From positions 26,207,727-26,271,726 of the forward strand of contig NC_089863.1 of NCBI RefSeq assembly GCF_036373705.1: a stretch of 64,000 bases of DNA, written 5' to 3'. Source of the DNA: Amia ocellicauda. Taxonomy: Eukaryota; Chordata; Actinopteri; Amiiformes; Amiidae. Below the pieces are notes generated by a model. It was not told the origin of the DNA, did no database searches, and worked only from the letters and a program-made list of their open reading frames with translations. This document shows positions 1 to 42,868 of this stretch, in pieces. The stretch's first letter is position 1, and every line of letters starts with the position of its first letter. A program made the translations under genes and the position numbers.

Positions 1-427
1 CCGTGCAGCTGTTTTTCCCTTTCAGGATGTCTTAAGTGAAACCGGGGATCGTTTCAGAGCGGCCGAGACGAGCCATTTAAGACACAAGCTGGTGTCTACG
101 TGTCGATCATTAACCCTCCTTGAGACTGACGTGGTTCTCATTCCCGGAGTGGGTTGTTAGACCCCTTTGCCTTAGTAATGAAATTCACGGCACTGACCCT
201 GATCTGGTGCCTCAAACTGTATAGTTTCTGTTGGGTGAAAATGCATCAAAATCAACAGGGAAAGTGAGGAATGAAGATCAATATTTAAAAAAAAAAAAAA
301 AATTCACGGGAAGCCGTTAAATTCACAATTTTTCCACGAAATCCGTGAAATTGTGAATTTTCCAGGTCCCTCCTCATAACCACTTAATCGTTTGGGAGAA
401 CTGTCTTGTACAGGCAGGTCTTCTCAC
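1..427 (-). other. Myosin-I intron 24 (part), with a foldback sequence
   Basis: No exon of the SH3 tail is recognisable here, so it should lie left of the window. The stretch holds an A16 tract at about 285-301 and a 13-bp perfect inverted repeat (319-331 against 348-360). Confidence 0.5.
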
Positions 428-17351
<16,924 letters not shown>

Positions 17352-17690
17352 TGTGGCGTTTGTTTTTATTCCGAGTCACTTCCTCCTACGGCTCAAAAAC
17401 AGGGACAATCCCAGCGCCGTTCCAGGTGCCAAATGGAGACTCCAACTTCACCCAGACATGGCCATCACAGCACAGCCATGAAATACAAATCAAACCCCCC
17501 CCAGGACCCGACAGTAGCGGCGCTTGTTCTTCTGGGGTGTCTCCGCACCGGCCCTTTCCTTTCTTTCCCTCGTCCTTCTCCGGGGCGAGTTTTGGGGAGG
17601 GGTGCCGAGGCCGATTTCCCTGTTCAGCGCAACAGGTTGCAAGTACAGACAGGTAAGGCAACTATTTTCGCCCGCTAATTGGATTGTGGG
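17352..17690 (-). promoter_or_regulatory. Probable 5'UTR and promoter of the myosin-I gene
   Basis: Lies directly upstream of the initiator exon. On the minus strand, GAGGAAGTGACTC near 17374-17386 holds an ETS/PU.1-type core (GAGGAAGT), about 30 bases before the ATG, and no TATA box is obvious. ETS sites at TATA-less starts are typical of myeloid genes, and MYO1F is haematopoietic. The transcription start is not determined. Confidence 0.4.
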
Positions 17691-17833
17691 TATTTCAGAG
17701 ACGCAGGACGGTGGGGGGTAGGGGGGCAATCTTGGAGACATGTGTGCCCCCTGGTGGTGCGTCTTAGTAAAACAGCTTATAATATAATAATACATCATAA
17801 AGTAAGCAAATCAATAGATGGTCGTCCGTCTAT

Positions 17834-17835
<2 letters not shown>

Positions 17836-17866
<31 letters not shown>

Positions 17867-17869
17867 ACT
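17836..17869. repeat. (GATT)n microsatellite
   Basis: Eight or so tandem GATT units in the spacer between the myosin-I promoter and the pi4kb 3' end. Confidence 0.95.
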
Positions 17870-18124
17870 TCGTGTATTTATTTCAACATTTACTTATTCA
17901 TTAATTTAAGGGTGTATTCATGTAGGCATGTATTTATTGGTTGCTGCTCTTCTCGGTGTGTTTATTTTGTTAATTTTGGCATGGACAGTCCTGCATGCGT
18001 CTCCGCAGGAAGTTAATCCCCTGTGTATTGAATGGTTGATATTTGATGATGTATTTATTGTCTCAGTAGCCTGTACAAACTACAAGATGATACCCACTTG
18101 GGTAAAAGCTTCAGCATTATATAT

Positions 18125-19022
18125 ACACTGATCAGCCATAACATTATGATCACCTGCCTAATATTGTGTTGGTCCCCCTTTTGCGGCCAAAACAGCCCTG
18201 ACCCGTCGAGGCATGGACTCCACTAGACTCTGAAGGTGTGCTGTGGTATCTGGCACCAAGACGTTAGCAGCAGATCCTTTAAGTCCTGTAAGTTGCAAGG
18301 TGGGGCCTCCATGGATCGGACTTGTTTGTCCAGCACATCCCACAGATGCTCGATTGGATTGAGATCTGGGGAATGTGGAGGCCAAGTCAACACCTTGAAC
18401 TCGTGATTCATCAGACCAGGCCACCTTCCTCCATTGCTCCGTGGTCCAGTTCTGATGCTCACATGCCCATTGTAGGTGCTTTCGGCAGTGGACAGGGGTC
18501 AACATGGGCAGCCTGACTGGTCTGCGGCTACGCAGCCCCATACGCAACAAACTGCGATGCACTGTGTGTTCTGACACCTTTCTATCAGAACCAGCATTCA
18601 CTTTTTCAGCAATTTGAGCTACAGTAGCTCGTCTGTTGGATCGGACCGTACGGGCCAGCCTTCGCTCCCCACGTGCATCAATGAGCCTTGGCCGCCCATG
18701 ACCCTGATGCCGGTTCACCGCTTTTCCTTCCTTGGACACTTTTGATAGGTACTGGCCACTGCAGACCGGGAACACCCCACAAGAGCTGCAGTTTTGGAGA
18801 TGCTCTGACCCAGTCGTCTAGCCATCACAATTTGAACCTCGTCAAAGTCGCTCAGATCCTTACGCTGCCCATTTTTCCTGCTTCTAACACATCAACTTTG
18901 AGGACAAAATGTTCACTTGCTGCCTAATATATCCCACCCACTGACAGGTGCCATGATAACGAGATTATCAGTGTCATTCACTTCACCTGTCAGTGGTCAT
19001 AATGTTATGGTTGATTGGTGTA
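18125..19022 (-). mobile_element. Tc1-like transposon 1, internally deleted
   Basis: About 900 bases with inverted termini (left: cagccataacattatgatca; right: inverse of ggtcataatgttatggttga) and TA at both ends. The minus strand holds transposase pieces: the DNA-binding part (RRLARTVRSNRRATVAQIAE, then HTVHRSLLRMGLRSRRPVRL), WSDESR with the first catalytic Asp, then [18 protein letters not shown], which carries the second Asp and third acidic residue, in another frame. The middle of the catalytic domain is missing, so it cannot mobilise itself. Confidence 0.92.
18158..18775 (-). pseudogene. Tc1 transposase relic
   Basis: An open frame of 205 codons that keeps the N-terminal HTH domains of a Tc1/mariner transposase but loses the region between the first and second catalytic acidic residues. 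The C-terminal [11 protein letters not shown] block is out of frame at about 18365-18400. Known intact relatives have about 340 residues. Confidence 0.85.
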
Positions 19023-19434
19023 TACATACATTGTCTCTCACACTATTCCTGTATATTTCCCCTCCAGAATGCACCCGGTCTCTCTCGGACCCGGGACCGA
19101 GGGGCCAACAGTGTCGAGAATAGATCAACACCAATAGAACAGGCTTACTCTTAAGCGTGTAATTTGGACACCGTACCTTAGTCAAGGGCCCCCCTTACTC
19201 ACCTGGGCAACTCCACGCTGCCCTGTAGTCGTGTGCCCGGTGTGTTCGGCGTCCCAAGCGGGATGTACAGTGGCTTGTGACGTGTGCCCACCCTATTGTG
19301 CCCCTGGGGAGCCCTGGTTCTTCTCTGCCATGTGCCTGCATCCCCATCCAAATATCTCCTCAATTACCCAGGAAAAAGCCCCACCTTTAGTGGTTCACAG
19401 CCCTGGTCCCAGGAGACGCCCTCTCCTGCTTGTT

Positions 19435-19645
19435 TGTCTTCCAACTGAGCTCTCAATTATTTAATTGACCCCTTAATTGAAGTAATTTCCTAAATCAAAG
19501 CCATTAATGATTTTAAACAGTAGGGGTTTAAGTTAAGTATAGAATTGTATGAAGAACTTATTAAAGAACCAACTCTTTTATTATACAATTTAAAAAATCA
19601 ATTAAGGTTCAATTAAGTAATTGTAGGACCTACAACTACTGCACA
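19435..19645. mobile_element. hAT-like MITE fragment
   Basis: Shares 'aattgaccccttaattga', 'taaacagtaggggttt' and 'caattaaggttcaattaag' with the copy at 57260-57600. It lacks clean termini. Confidence 0.6.
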
Positions 19646-19888
19646 GGTGACATGGGATACAGGAAACCGCAACCCAGAGACCAAAGGAAGTTTTTTTTTT
19701 TTTTTTAAGTAGGCAAGTCATGTGACTGAACTGGATGCCATTTCGCTGTGGTGCATGCTGGGAGTCGAGTCCTCATCCCGGGCTTGGTTCAGACAATTAA
19801 GTTTTTAATTTATTATACAAAGAGACATTCACAAGTTAAGGGAGGTCATTCACAAGTTCTTAAGAGCTGGTCCTTTACATTACAGTTA

Positions 19889-19912
19889 AAAAAAAAAAAA
19901 AAAAAAAAAAAA
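19889..19912. repeat. A24 homopolymer
   Basis: A run of about 24 A. It may be a retro-copy tail or an error-prone tract. Confidence 0.9.
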
Positions 19913-19954
19913 TTGTGAAGGCGGGACAGGAAGAGGAAATTATGTAAAAGGGGC

Positions 19955-21476
19955 GGGGAGAGGAGATTTTATTAAAAAAAAAAACTAAACAAAACAAAGA
20001 AAACGCAATGTCAACCGGGAGGCTCCCTGTCCTCCTCCCCACGCTCCCTGTGCTTTCGAGGGAGGACAGGGAGCAACGGATCGGACTCTTCTAACTCTTC
20101 GGCTGTAGTCGGAGAGGCGTGGAAGTAAAATCCAAGGGGGGGGGCTGGGAGAGAGAGAGAGAGGGAAGACCACTACAGCTGGGATTTGTTCCGAAAACAA
20201 ACGCTGTCACCTCCGAAACAGCGATGGGGGGCCCAACAGTAGTCCGTCCCAGAGCACAACGTGTCCGTAGTGAAAGATACCAACATTTCGAGTCCTGGTT
20301 TCCATTTTCTCCTTGTCGCTTTGTTCCGTTTTCCGCCCCACCAAACCCCAGCCACTCCTTTTTCTTCAAGTATGGGAAGAAGCTTCTCTTTAGTCCTGAA
20401 GGAGGATCTCAAGTGACCGGGGCGGGGCGATCGGTCCAAAGAGCTCCACGGCTCTCAGTTTAGTTTGTACTCCTCTGTGGTGGTCTTCGTTGCGGTTGTC
20501 GGTTATTATTTAGTGGCTTACAAGAACGGGGAAGTGTAATCTATATAGATAGATATAGATCTGTACAAGAACATCCCATTCAAAATTCCTAAAAGCATCT
20601 AAAAAGTCCTTGCATGTTCCATCCATGTGTGTCCTGGGGAAGAGGGGGCTGTGGCCATTAAGACCTGGAGACAGGGGGCGCTGTCCTTGAAGCTGTAAAC
20701 ATACCACAGGGGTGTTGGTGGGAAAGGGGGATGGGAGACGAGGGAGGAGGGAATCACACGGCCACCCCCACAGTGCCAGTCACCGCCAGCCCGACACTAC
20801 TAGATATGACTGTCTGCCGCGCAAACCGGTGCCGCCCCGGCCGAGGCTCAGGTCCGAACCGGCGATCCCAGCAACCCGAAATCGATTTACTTTTGATTTT
20901 TGACCGTTTGCTTTCCAATCTGGCTGGGTTTGTACATCAAAAAAAAGACTTTGGGAAGACGGAATCTGTATCGTGTACTTATCCATCGAAACGGCCGCTC
21001 GGATCAGAACCGGCACCGTTCCTGGCGCTGAACTGAGAGACGTCGAGTTCCAGCCCGGGACCCCGGGAGGAGCTCAGGAACGGCCTCCTTCAGAGCTGGG
21101 GCCTCGGACAGGCCGCCGATTCGAGGGGGACAGCGCTGGCTTGGACTGGGAGGTATTGCCTATCTCATGATCCTCCACCTAACCGGTCTAGGGACAGAGC
21201 GACTCTATGGCTTTGGGCAGCAGTGAGATCTACAGCTTCGGGCAGCGGTGGGGGGGACCGGGACGGAACAGACCGGAAAGAGGAGGGAAATACCCACCAT
21301 GCCCTGCTTCCACCGTCCACCGGGGCCTAACTGACGCGCCGAACGAACCGGCTGGCGGTGATGAGGGACAGGGGGGGGCGTGGGGACGTGCTCGGCGGGG
21401 CCCCCGTGCTCCGTCCGTGGTACGTCCGTAGAGAGAGAGAGAGCGCGAGAGACGGAGGGAGAGGCGGAGAGGGGGA
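19955..21476 (-). other. Probable 3'UTR of pi4kb
   Basis: GC-rich, non-coding sequence directly after the pi4kb stop. AATAAA on the minus strand at 19968-19973 is the best poly(A) signal seen. The end position is an inference. Confidence 0.45.
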
Positions 21477-34126
<12,650 letters not shown>

Positions 34127-36989
34127 GGCGAATCACACAAACAGGCCACTGAGAGAGGGAGAGAGACAGAGAAGGAGAAGAAAGAAGAGGGAGTTATTTA
34201 AATCAATTGCCGGCACTTTTCCCTGTGGTTTTCCCCGTTTCAGCTCTCAAAATGTATTTTATCCAGATCTAGGTCAGAACTTCACAGCAACACCTAAGCT
34301 GGTCCACACGCACAATCGGCAAACAAAAGGTATTTGAACACGCGATGAACAAACACAGTGTGTATACAGAGTACAGTAGAAGGCCCACGGTCATCACAGT
34401 GTGCTTACGTTTGTGCCCACAGAGCTGGCGTTTCATGTGTCAAACATGCTTCAGTGTAGGTTTGGACACCTGGTAGATATGGCATGGTGGGAGCAGAGAA
34501 ATCTGCACTGGGGCCTTCTATACATGCCACACATCTCCCAGGGATCAGGGGAGGGCAAGGACGTTTAAAAAAATTCTGCGTTTTTAGCAGCTCATCAAGA
34601 TAAGTTAGAGACAATTAAGAGAATTAAGAAAATGCAAAACCCAGATCTTTGGGCTCTCGACCTACAGAGTGAAACTGAGGTCCCCGATTCCTGTCCCCTA
34701 TAGTATTTCTGAAGCCTCTGTCCCCCACCCCCGCCCCCCCAAGCTCTTAACGACCAAGTTCAGCCCGTTAGTGTCCACGCTGAGCCAGTGTAAAGTCTCG
34801 GTTACACGACGTCACGGCAGAAACAAAGATCGCGACGACATCACTGTGCCAGTCCTAGAGCATCCCTGTCACAGCACAGTAACCCCCTTCAGTCACTGAA
34901 TAAAACAATCATAATAAATTCCTGCTGAGTTTGTGTCATGCTAGATGCAGTTTGTGGTGTTCAAATCTCTTATCAACATGAAATGCAGAGGTTAGCCCAT
35001 CCTCAGCTCAGTTACACAAAATTTTACGTACTTTTTAACAATATTCTGCTAACAAGGTTTGTAAATTCCTAAATAATATAGTTTACCTTTCCCCCCAAAT
35101 CAATAAATCAATAGATCAAAGAGAGCAAACAACCAGCCACTAATCACCCAGTGCATTGATCTCTTACTTGTGTAAGTAACTGGATTTTTTTTTTTCATTT
35201 TGTCGTGAACTTATTAACGCTCCTAATTAACTCTGACCAAAAGGCACGGTTTACGCACAGGACACAGCGCTGCCTTCGGGCGTTGCGTTCGTAAACAGAA
35301 ACCGGTTTTAAGTTCACGGGATAACGTTTTCAGAAAGAGATCTTCCAGAAAGGCAGGCGGATATGGGTCGAGATTTTTGGGGAGGTGTTCCTTGACCCAT
35401 TTTGAATTCACTCACTCTGCGTTACGGCATCAAGTTATTGCAAGTGCCTCCCGTCCCGAGGGCCCGAAGCAGTCGAAGCCGGTTTGCTACAGGACTAATC
35501 CAAGATAGGAGAGGGTGGGAGGGTTCCAGGCCAGTTTTAGTCAATATTCACTAAAATGACACTATACCCAAGATCGCCTAAGATTATCTGCCCACATTTC
35601 GGGACGGGAAGAGGAGGAAGGGACAGCAGACACACCGGCAGGAAGTGGGGCTGAACGCCTGGGTCCGACACCTACTTGTTACTGTGTCATTCAAGTTCTG
35701 ATCCCCTGGCCACAGGACGCACTAGCACCTAATCCCTCAAAGCAGATTTACACGTCATTCCGAATGCCTCTAAATTGGCAAGATGCTACCAGGACCGCAG
35801 GGGAAAGATCCCGTGTGCTTAGGCAGCGAGCGGGGACAGCACAAGCTATTTAAAACCACATCTGTGCTCTCCCTGCTATTCCCATCCCTTGGCCTATATC
35901 TCGCTCGGCTCCGAGGGCCCCAGGTGACATCTGAGGCGAGATGGCACCTTCCCCACTAAGCACGCTGGCGATCGGCACCTTTCCCATCCTCGCCCGCCAG
36001 GAGTTAGGTGCATTACACACACCCAAAAAAACTGTGGAAAAAATAAATCGCACACAGCTGACTATGAGCAACTGCAATCACGGTTATATTATGAAGATAA
36101 ATCCCCTCATGTCATCAAACTGGGAGTGAATTAAGGTTCCTTTTAGTGTGCAGGGTTTATGGGATATGCCTGAGGTTTGACTGGTGGGCACCTGTTGCTG
36201 ACCATCCAGTCAAATTAATTCACCCGACTACATTAGCAGAAGGGAAGTTTGAAGGCTTTGTTCCCCATCCCTTCATTAAAATCCCAGCATGCACCTGGCT
36301 CTCTGGAAGCAGGAGTGAACAACTGTACCCAATACAGCCGATTTTATTAATTATTGTGCGTGGTGTTGTTTTTTTATATAATTTTTCCTTGTGGTTTGAA
36401 ATACTAGTTGAAAAAGTTTCTTTGATGTAGATCAAGGTCACAGCACGTCACAGCAACACAACCCCTAGTGTATACACATTCATATACACACACAAGCTGC
36501 AAATAACTGGTATTTGTATAGGAGGTGAACCTTTGGATGCCAGTAAAGTTGAAGGGGGGACACAAATACTATTTACACTGTGCAAAGCATAGGCATATCA
36601 CCGAGCACGAAACACTACCCGCCTGGGAAATCCAGCAGACGGGAGTTTTTGGGTTGTTGTTGGATTCTCTGATCAAGAGAGTGGAGCTCCGGACAATCGC
36701 ACAAGCGTTTGATCTTGGCTGGAGGCCTTATATGGCCGTGCAGGACCCAAAGTGAAGTGGAGAGGCCTGCTGTTTGGATTTCGGAGCGCCGCTTTTTATG
36801 GGAAGGATTTGGAAAGCGTTAAACTTTCCCTTTTGATCACCCAAGAGCGGGTCCCAAAATAAAATGGGAATAAAAAAAAAAAAAAAAAGCACTGGCGGTG
36901 TGTTCTGTAACACGTAGCAGTAACCAACTGCCACTATGGGAGCAGTGCGTTCTGGGAGTCTCACAAGCCATGTGCATCTAAACACCGAG

Positions 36990-37200
36990 GCCAGGGGTGT
37001 CGACTCCAGTCCTGGGGGGGTGCAGTGTCTGCTGGGTTTTGTCCCAGCGCAGCTCTCGGTCTTAATTGGTCCAATTAATCAATTAACTGGATGAATGGAA
37101 CCCTTCTCTCCAGACTCTGGAATGTTCTGTGGGTTCAGAGTTTTGAGTCGCCATCACGTTGTAGAGCAGACTATAAAACTACAATATGAAAGCCTACCCG
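36990..37200. mobile_element. hAT-like MITE fragment
   Basis: 'ccaggggtgtcgactccagt', 'gtgtctgctgggttttgtcc', 'caattaatcaattaactgga' and 'ctctggaatgttctgtgggt'. It is closely related, in opposite interior arrangement, to 1205-1480. Confidence 0.65.
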
Positions 37201-37784
37201 AGTAAATAATGACACTAATGAAGTAATGCCCTGTTCCTTTACACAATCCCGAAAGTCTGGGGTCATAGTCTGAACCGAGCTGAAAGCCGCATAAAGTTTC
37301 ATGCAGGCGTAATAAGACGGCGGCTAGTCCTTACAGCTCGAAGCAGATTTAGTTACGTTACCTCCCAATAGGTGCAGCTCACATGTCTTCACATACGCAG
37401 AGAAGACGCATAAAAAACACAAAATAGAATAGCCTGGCAAAAAAGAAAAAAGAAAAACTTCAGCCACCCCTGGTTCAGATTACAATACAGGTAACAGATC
37501 AATACACAGAATGAACCAAACAAAAAAAACTGAACCGAGTATGAATGGATACAAATTTTAAATAAAAACATTGGACTCAGGCCTTGGCAATAACTTTTGG
37601 CACATTTCGGCAGTGGGGTCGAGGACGGTGCCACCGGATACAGTCCACGTAGTGCCAGCAGATCTCTTATTCTTAGATCTCCATAAATTTCCCGGCTGCC
37701 GTGTCCCCAGATAGCCCCCAGCGAGTCAGTGCTTGGCGTCTGCAAGGTTGGCGTTTTCAGTTGATGTCGAGAATACAAGCTTCC

Positions 37785-38010
37785 TCTGTGCTGGGCTTTG
37801 TTGACGACAAGAAAGCATTTGACTCAATGTTCACAAACTCAGTCATCAGAGCAGTAAGAAATCAAAACCCGTCTCTCAATAAATATATCTATAACAATCC
37901 CACTCCAACAAGACACTGACCAGGTCAAGATTCGTAAAGGAGAACGTCCAGGAGACAATTTCTCCAAACTCTCAAAGAGGTTGGACTGGGAAAAAAAGGA
38001 AGTTAAACGG
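37785..38010 (+). mobile_element. LINE reverse-transcriptase relic (RTE-like)
   Basis: The translation contains FVDDKKAFDSM (compare FVDYKKAFDSV in LINE reverse transcriptases), then RKGERPGDNFSKL (compare RGVRQGDTISPKL) and a LDWEKK-like block with a frameshift. The order of blocks suits an RTE-type polymerase. Heavily decayed. Confidence 0.65.
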
Positions 38011-40099
38011 AGCTTATTTGGTCAACTTATGATCCAACATCGTCATTTTGGCAAACACACCTGCAACGTCAATTTCTAGAACTCTCCGATGCGTAGCAAG
38101 AAAACTGGACTGAAAACGAAGCTGAGAAAAACCAAAGTCACGTTCAACAGCTTTGTAAAAACTTAAAACAGATCCTCTATGTTCACTTGCAAAAAACATA
38201 GTTTGTGTGTCGATGTTGCACCCGCTTTGGGGGCGTTTCAGCTGCCATGGCTAAAAATAAACAAACCGGGGCTATAAAAGGTTCAGGTACCCCTCTGGGG
38301 CGCCGAAAGAATGTGCCAGGTTGCCCAGCAGGTTGGACCAGCCGGCGGTAGCGGAACTGACTCCCACACCATGGCCTTTGTCTGTGCAGAGTTGAAACAA
38401 AAGGTACCTGCAGATAACAAACTACTTGCTTTTGCAATAGAGAGAGCAAGTTGCAAGACATCCCCCCGCCCTGTGCAGCAGCTGTACCCTGACCCCTGAG
38501 AAAACACCGTTCAATTAGCACTAGCCTGGACCCTGAATTATGACATCATCAGCAAGCGCCAGTCAATAAGGACATTGTGTGTGGCAAACAAGACAGAGAT
38601 GGAAGCACGTTTAGAATAATTCAGACACTGCCGTTTAACAGGTAGAAATAAAGGAGTGGGGTTCACGCAGCCAGCTCGTAGAACAACCCTGTTTTTATGA
38701 CTTCTCTAATAAACCAGATGTCAGCCTGGGAGGTTTTGTATCCCACAGCGGACCGGTGTGACGTGTGCCAGACAATGCAGCTGAGCTGGGATCCAGACGA
38801 GAAAAAAAAATTATAATACCCATCTGGAATGCAGAGTCCCTAATCTTCGAAGATTCGGGTGTGACCAGACGGGGAATGTGGAATCGTCAAAAATGTGCCA
38901 CGCAGGCCCCGACACTTTACGAGTGACTTACTCAGAAGAGGATCTCAGTTACATAATCACTGAAGTCACCTCTTATCCCCCACCAACTCTGAAAGGGTAG
39001 TGCGATTCATCTAATACTATTATTCACCACAAGATTTGCATTTGGGGAAAAAAAATAAGAATAAAGTTGTAAACAATGAGTCAATTTTTCACCAGCTCGG
39101 CAAACTGCATCCCTGCGGCGCCGTAATTACAATTCTGACATAATGATTAAAAAAAAAAAACGGCAGTAAATCAGGGGCACGGAGAACAAAGCTTGTTGAT
39201 GAAGCGCAGGTGAACGCCAGCAAGACTGAGGTGGACGGGGGAAACACACCGATTTGTACACATTTATGCATTTATGACACTGTTGACTGCGTCTCCAGAC
39301 ATACCCCGGATGTGAGGGCCAGGCAGGTGGGAGTTTCACAACACCCTGCACACTCCTACAATCACACATGCAGGCTGGCGGCAACAATCAGGCACCGGGG
39401 GCTCTTTTGGCAAAACTAGCCAATCACGGCATGGGAGGGGGAGCTGAGATTTCCAGTGACTTTGCCTAACAAATACTTTTTACTAAACTGGCACTAAGTG
39501 ACAGACTGTAACCAGATCTCAGTTCAATGACCATGTAAAAAGGTATTCATAGGAAGCTGTCAGACCAAGTCCCCGATATGGAGCTTTGACACAAAAATTT
39601 TCCCTTGTTTTGCAGCGACACGTGTCGGGTCTTAAAGGTCTAGCGATTTAGGGAAAGTGGAAAAAACAACCACTGGAGCAACATGCAGCGATTCAGCACT
39701 CTGAAACCCTGGCACTTGACCACCTAGTTGGTTTACCAGGCCAGGACAACAAGTCCCCAAGGTCCCAACACACAAGGACGCAGTTAAAATACAGCCAATA
39801 CATCAAAACATCCCTCAACTAGTAGGTAATTCTTATTGCATACAGCCTGGCACCCGAACGGACGGCTATAAAATTAGCAGCATTTCGCTGAAAGACAATC
39901 TGACTGATGCGATCGTTCCACCTGCCAAATTAATCCCACCCCGCATGGAGCCCTCAGCCAGGCGGGACACTTAATAGTAACTCGGAGTGGGAAAGCAACA
40001 CTAGAGCTGACAGGGAAGTGCGAATCCTGTCAATACGACAAAACCTAGAGCAGCAGTGACTCTAAGTTCCTGAATCTGAACTGGTGATTTGATTGCCTA

Positions 40100-40155
40100 T
40101 ATTGGACTATATGGGACTAAGTCGCCCTGGATAAGGGCGTCTGCCAAGAAATAAA

Positions 40156-40200
<45 letters not shown>
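40100..40200 (+). mobile_element. SINE 3' tail with (AAT)n
   Basis: 'aagtcgccctggataagggc' followed by GTCTGCCAAGAAATAAAAAT and about 17 AAT units. The GGATAAGGGCGTCTGC block is the common 3' tail of fish SINEs. The body upstream is not recognised. Confidence 0.7.
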
Positions 40201-40202
<2 letters not shown>

Positions 40203-40974
40203 GCTGATCTTTAGACACCTGGAGCGTGGAGACAACTAGAGACCAGAAGAACTGAGGCTCCCCAGGATCAGGTGGGTGGCAGGACGTCTCCTCTTGATCC
40301 TTACTGGACTGTAGGAGCCCCCAGGCTAAAGCCAGGACTAAAGCACACTGCATCATATTGCAGTTCTCTCTCCTACACTGATACGGGCCGGCCAGCAGGC
40401 AGGCGAGAGAAAGCAGGAGTGAATAACAGGGTTTCAACTTCACACAATCTGGATTTCTCCCTTTCTTTCTTTTCAGGCTGCTAATACTGTATCCAATGAC
40501 ATGCCACACTGTTCGCTGCCATGGTTTCTACTCACCTTCACAGCAATGCAACTGCAGGCAAAACACCAGGCACACAACCAAGGAGACCTACACCCACAGC
40601 TGAGGCCTTGGGCGTCACACAGGGCCCATGCAGGAGGCTGGCATTTATAGAAGAACCGCTGGCCAACATCCGTGGTAAGACGAGATCAACCCTATACAAA
40701 AGACGCCGAGTGGAAGGCGAGTGTAAAGGCGAGGGGAAAGGAGTGTGTCACAAGGACATCTGAAGCTGCTCCTCAACCCTCATCAACCTGTGCGCCAGTC
40801 CAGCACTCCCTACCCCCATCCCCCTTCCCCCACCGCCAACAACTTCCTCATCGAGTGCGTTTTCGGAAGCGGTTTCTAAACAGGCAGTCAGCAGGGTAGC
40901 GCCAGCCTCCGCAGAAACACGAAACAGGGGAAAGGACACTCCGGGCCTGCTGTACCGGACTTGAAAACAAACCC

Positions 40975-41060
40975 TGACGCCTGTTGGTTTTGGTCCCAAC
41001 TGAGCTCTCAGGTTCTTAATTGAAACCTTAATGGAGCGAGGTGAGTTTTTCCAACTGTTA
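40975..41060. mobile_element. hAT-like MITE end fragment
   Basis: 'gttggttttggtcccaactg' and 'agctctcaggttcttaattg' match one half of the MITE family. Confidence 0.5.
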
Positions 41061-42328
41061 ACGTCGGAGAATGCAAGTTATTCAAACCTTAGACATCGAT
41101 GGAGGTGTATCCGACAGATTAAACATTAAACAGGTCCGATTAGACTCATTATAACTTCAGATTAAGCTCTCGGAGGCTTAGCTGGGACATAAACCAAGCA
41201 GGACAGTGGGGTCCAGAGGAGCAGGGCGGAGATCCACTGGACTAGAAGTCAAACCCTAAACAGCCTTGGCCTGGGGTCAAACCGCATCTTCCTTCCTTCA
41301 GCTTCCGAGTTTGTGCCCGTAACCCCGTCTTGAGTCAAAACTGCCACTCCATGTCAAATTTAAAGCAGTACAAGTGGAGCAGTTCAGGATTAGAACAGCC
41401 CACAGCGTTTGTGTATAATCCAAGCAATCACAGTGCCAAATATTTGGGTATTAAAATATGAGCTCCATTTACTATGCTACGACCGGTTGCCTCTCCCCTT
41501 ATCTAGACCAAACAACGTAATGCGGCGCTATCAAATCGCCACCGGGGCCAGGAGATAAGATGGCAACTGGTGTATCTCGATCTAAACATCCGTGTGTAAC
41601 CGATAGGTTGTCCTGGTACTGATGCCACTCTGCCACCATATTGTTCCATTATTCGCATCCACAAGGGCCTTTTCTGTAGGGATCTCTTGAGAAATAAGCG
41701 CAAAAGTTGGCCTCCTCCCTGCCCAGAGTTGCGAAATGAGAAAATAATCTCAATCACAGTTGAGCTTATTATAATTAACAATAATAATCAGATATTTCCG
41801 GCAACCCAACCACATACTAACACTGTACTTGCACAACCCCTACCAGTCATAATTATATTAAGAAACAAGGTATTCACAGACTGGAGAGAAAGATAATAAA
41901 AAAGGAAAACAGATTGGCATGTGAACTCGTCAGCTGTGCCTGAACCATTTGTCCAACAGCAAGTTTACAAAAGATTGGTGGCACACAGTTGTCTGGACAC
42001 TGCTGTCCTGCCCGTGTCTCCGATCCCATGGGAAATCGTATCGTAAGAGGCTCCAGCCACAAACACGACCGGCCCGACACTACAGACTCGGAACTCTGAG
42101 TTCTAAACTGTTCAATCGGGGTTCTAACTCTAGAACCCTGACAGAACGGGTTCCAGAGCCAAAGTCGCATTTAGGATAGAATTGGAAGTTCATCCTCGGC
42201 GTGTAATGACGTCTTAAATTAAAAGATAAAAACAGTTCCAATGAGAAAACAAAGACACTGGACGATGCGTGTCCTCATCTAGTCAAGCAAGGTGCGTGTG
42301 AGCGACAGCACAACAACAACAATCATCC

Positions 42329-42332
<4 letters not shown>

Positions 42333-42370
<38 letters not shown>
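42333..42370. repeat. (AAT)n microsatellite
   Basis: About 12 tandem ATA units followed by ATCAATCAATCAA. Confidence 0.95.
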
Positions 42371-42372
<2 letters not shown>

Positions 42373-42834
42373 CAATCAATCAAAATCTGCCGCATCTTAC
42401 CGGTAGCCGGTCCCGATTGCAAGTTTGCGAAACTGCAATAATTTCACGTGGAGTGTGATTGACCAACTCAAACCAAGACACGCATCATAAACTCGTCCCA
42501 TCACGACCCCCGACACACACACCGTCGTGCCGCCTGCATCCTCTCGGAGATCAGAGCTGGATTTGAACTGCGTCTCTGTGATCCCCCTCCCTCCCTCTCT
42601 CCCTCTCTCCTCTCCTCCTTCCCCGTTTTGGATGTTGACGTCCGTAGCTCCGTAGGGACATAAATACGGATGCAACAGTTAGCAGCACCGGGCCAATCCA
42701 GCTACCGTCTCCGTGCAACCCGAGCCCACTTCCCGTCCAAAAACCTGTGCTACAGGTTATCTATCCATCTATCTATCTGTCTGTCTGCGTCCCGTCCCCC
42801 ACTCTCTCTCTCTCTTTCTGGTTGTCTCCCCCCC

Positions 42835-42868
42835 CCCCTCCTCCTCCTCCTCCTCCTCCTCCTCCACC
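42835..42868. repeat. (CTC)n microsatellite
   Basis: About ten CTC/TCC units, in the inferred first intron of pi4kb. Confidence 0.9.
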
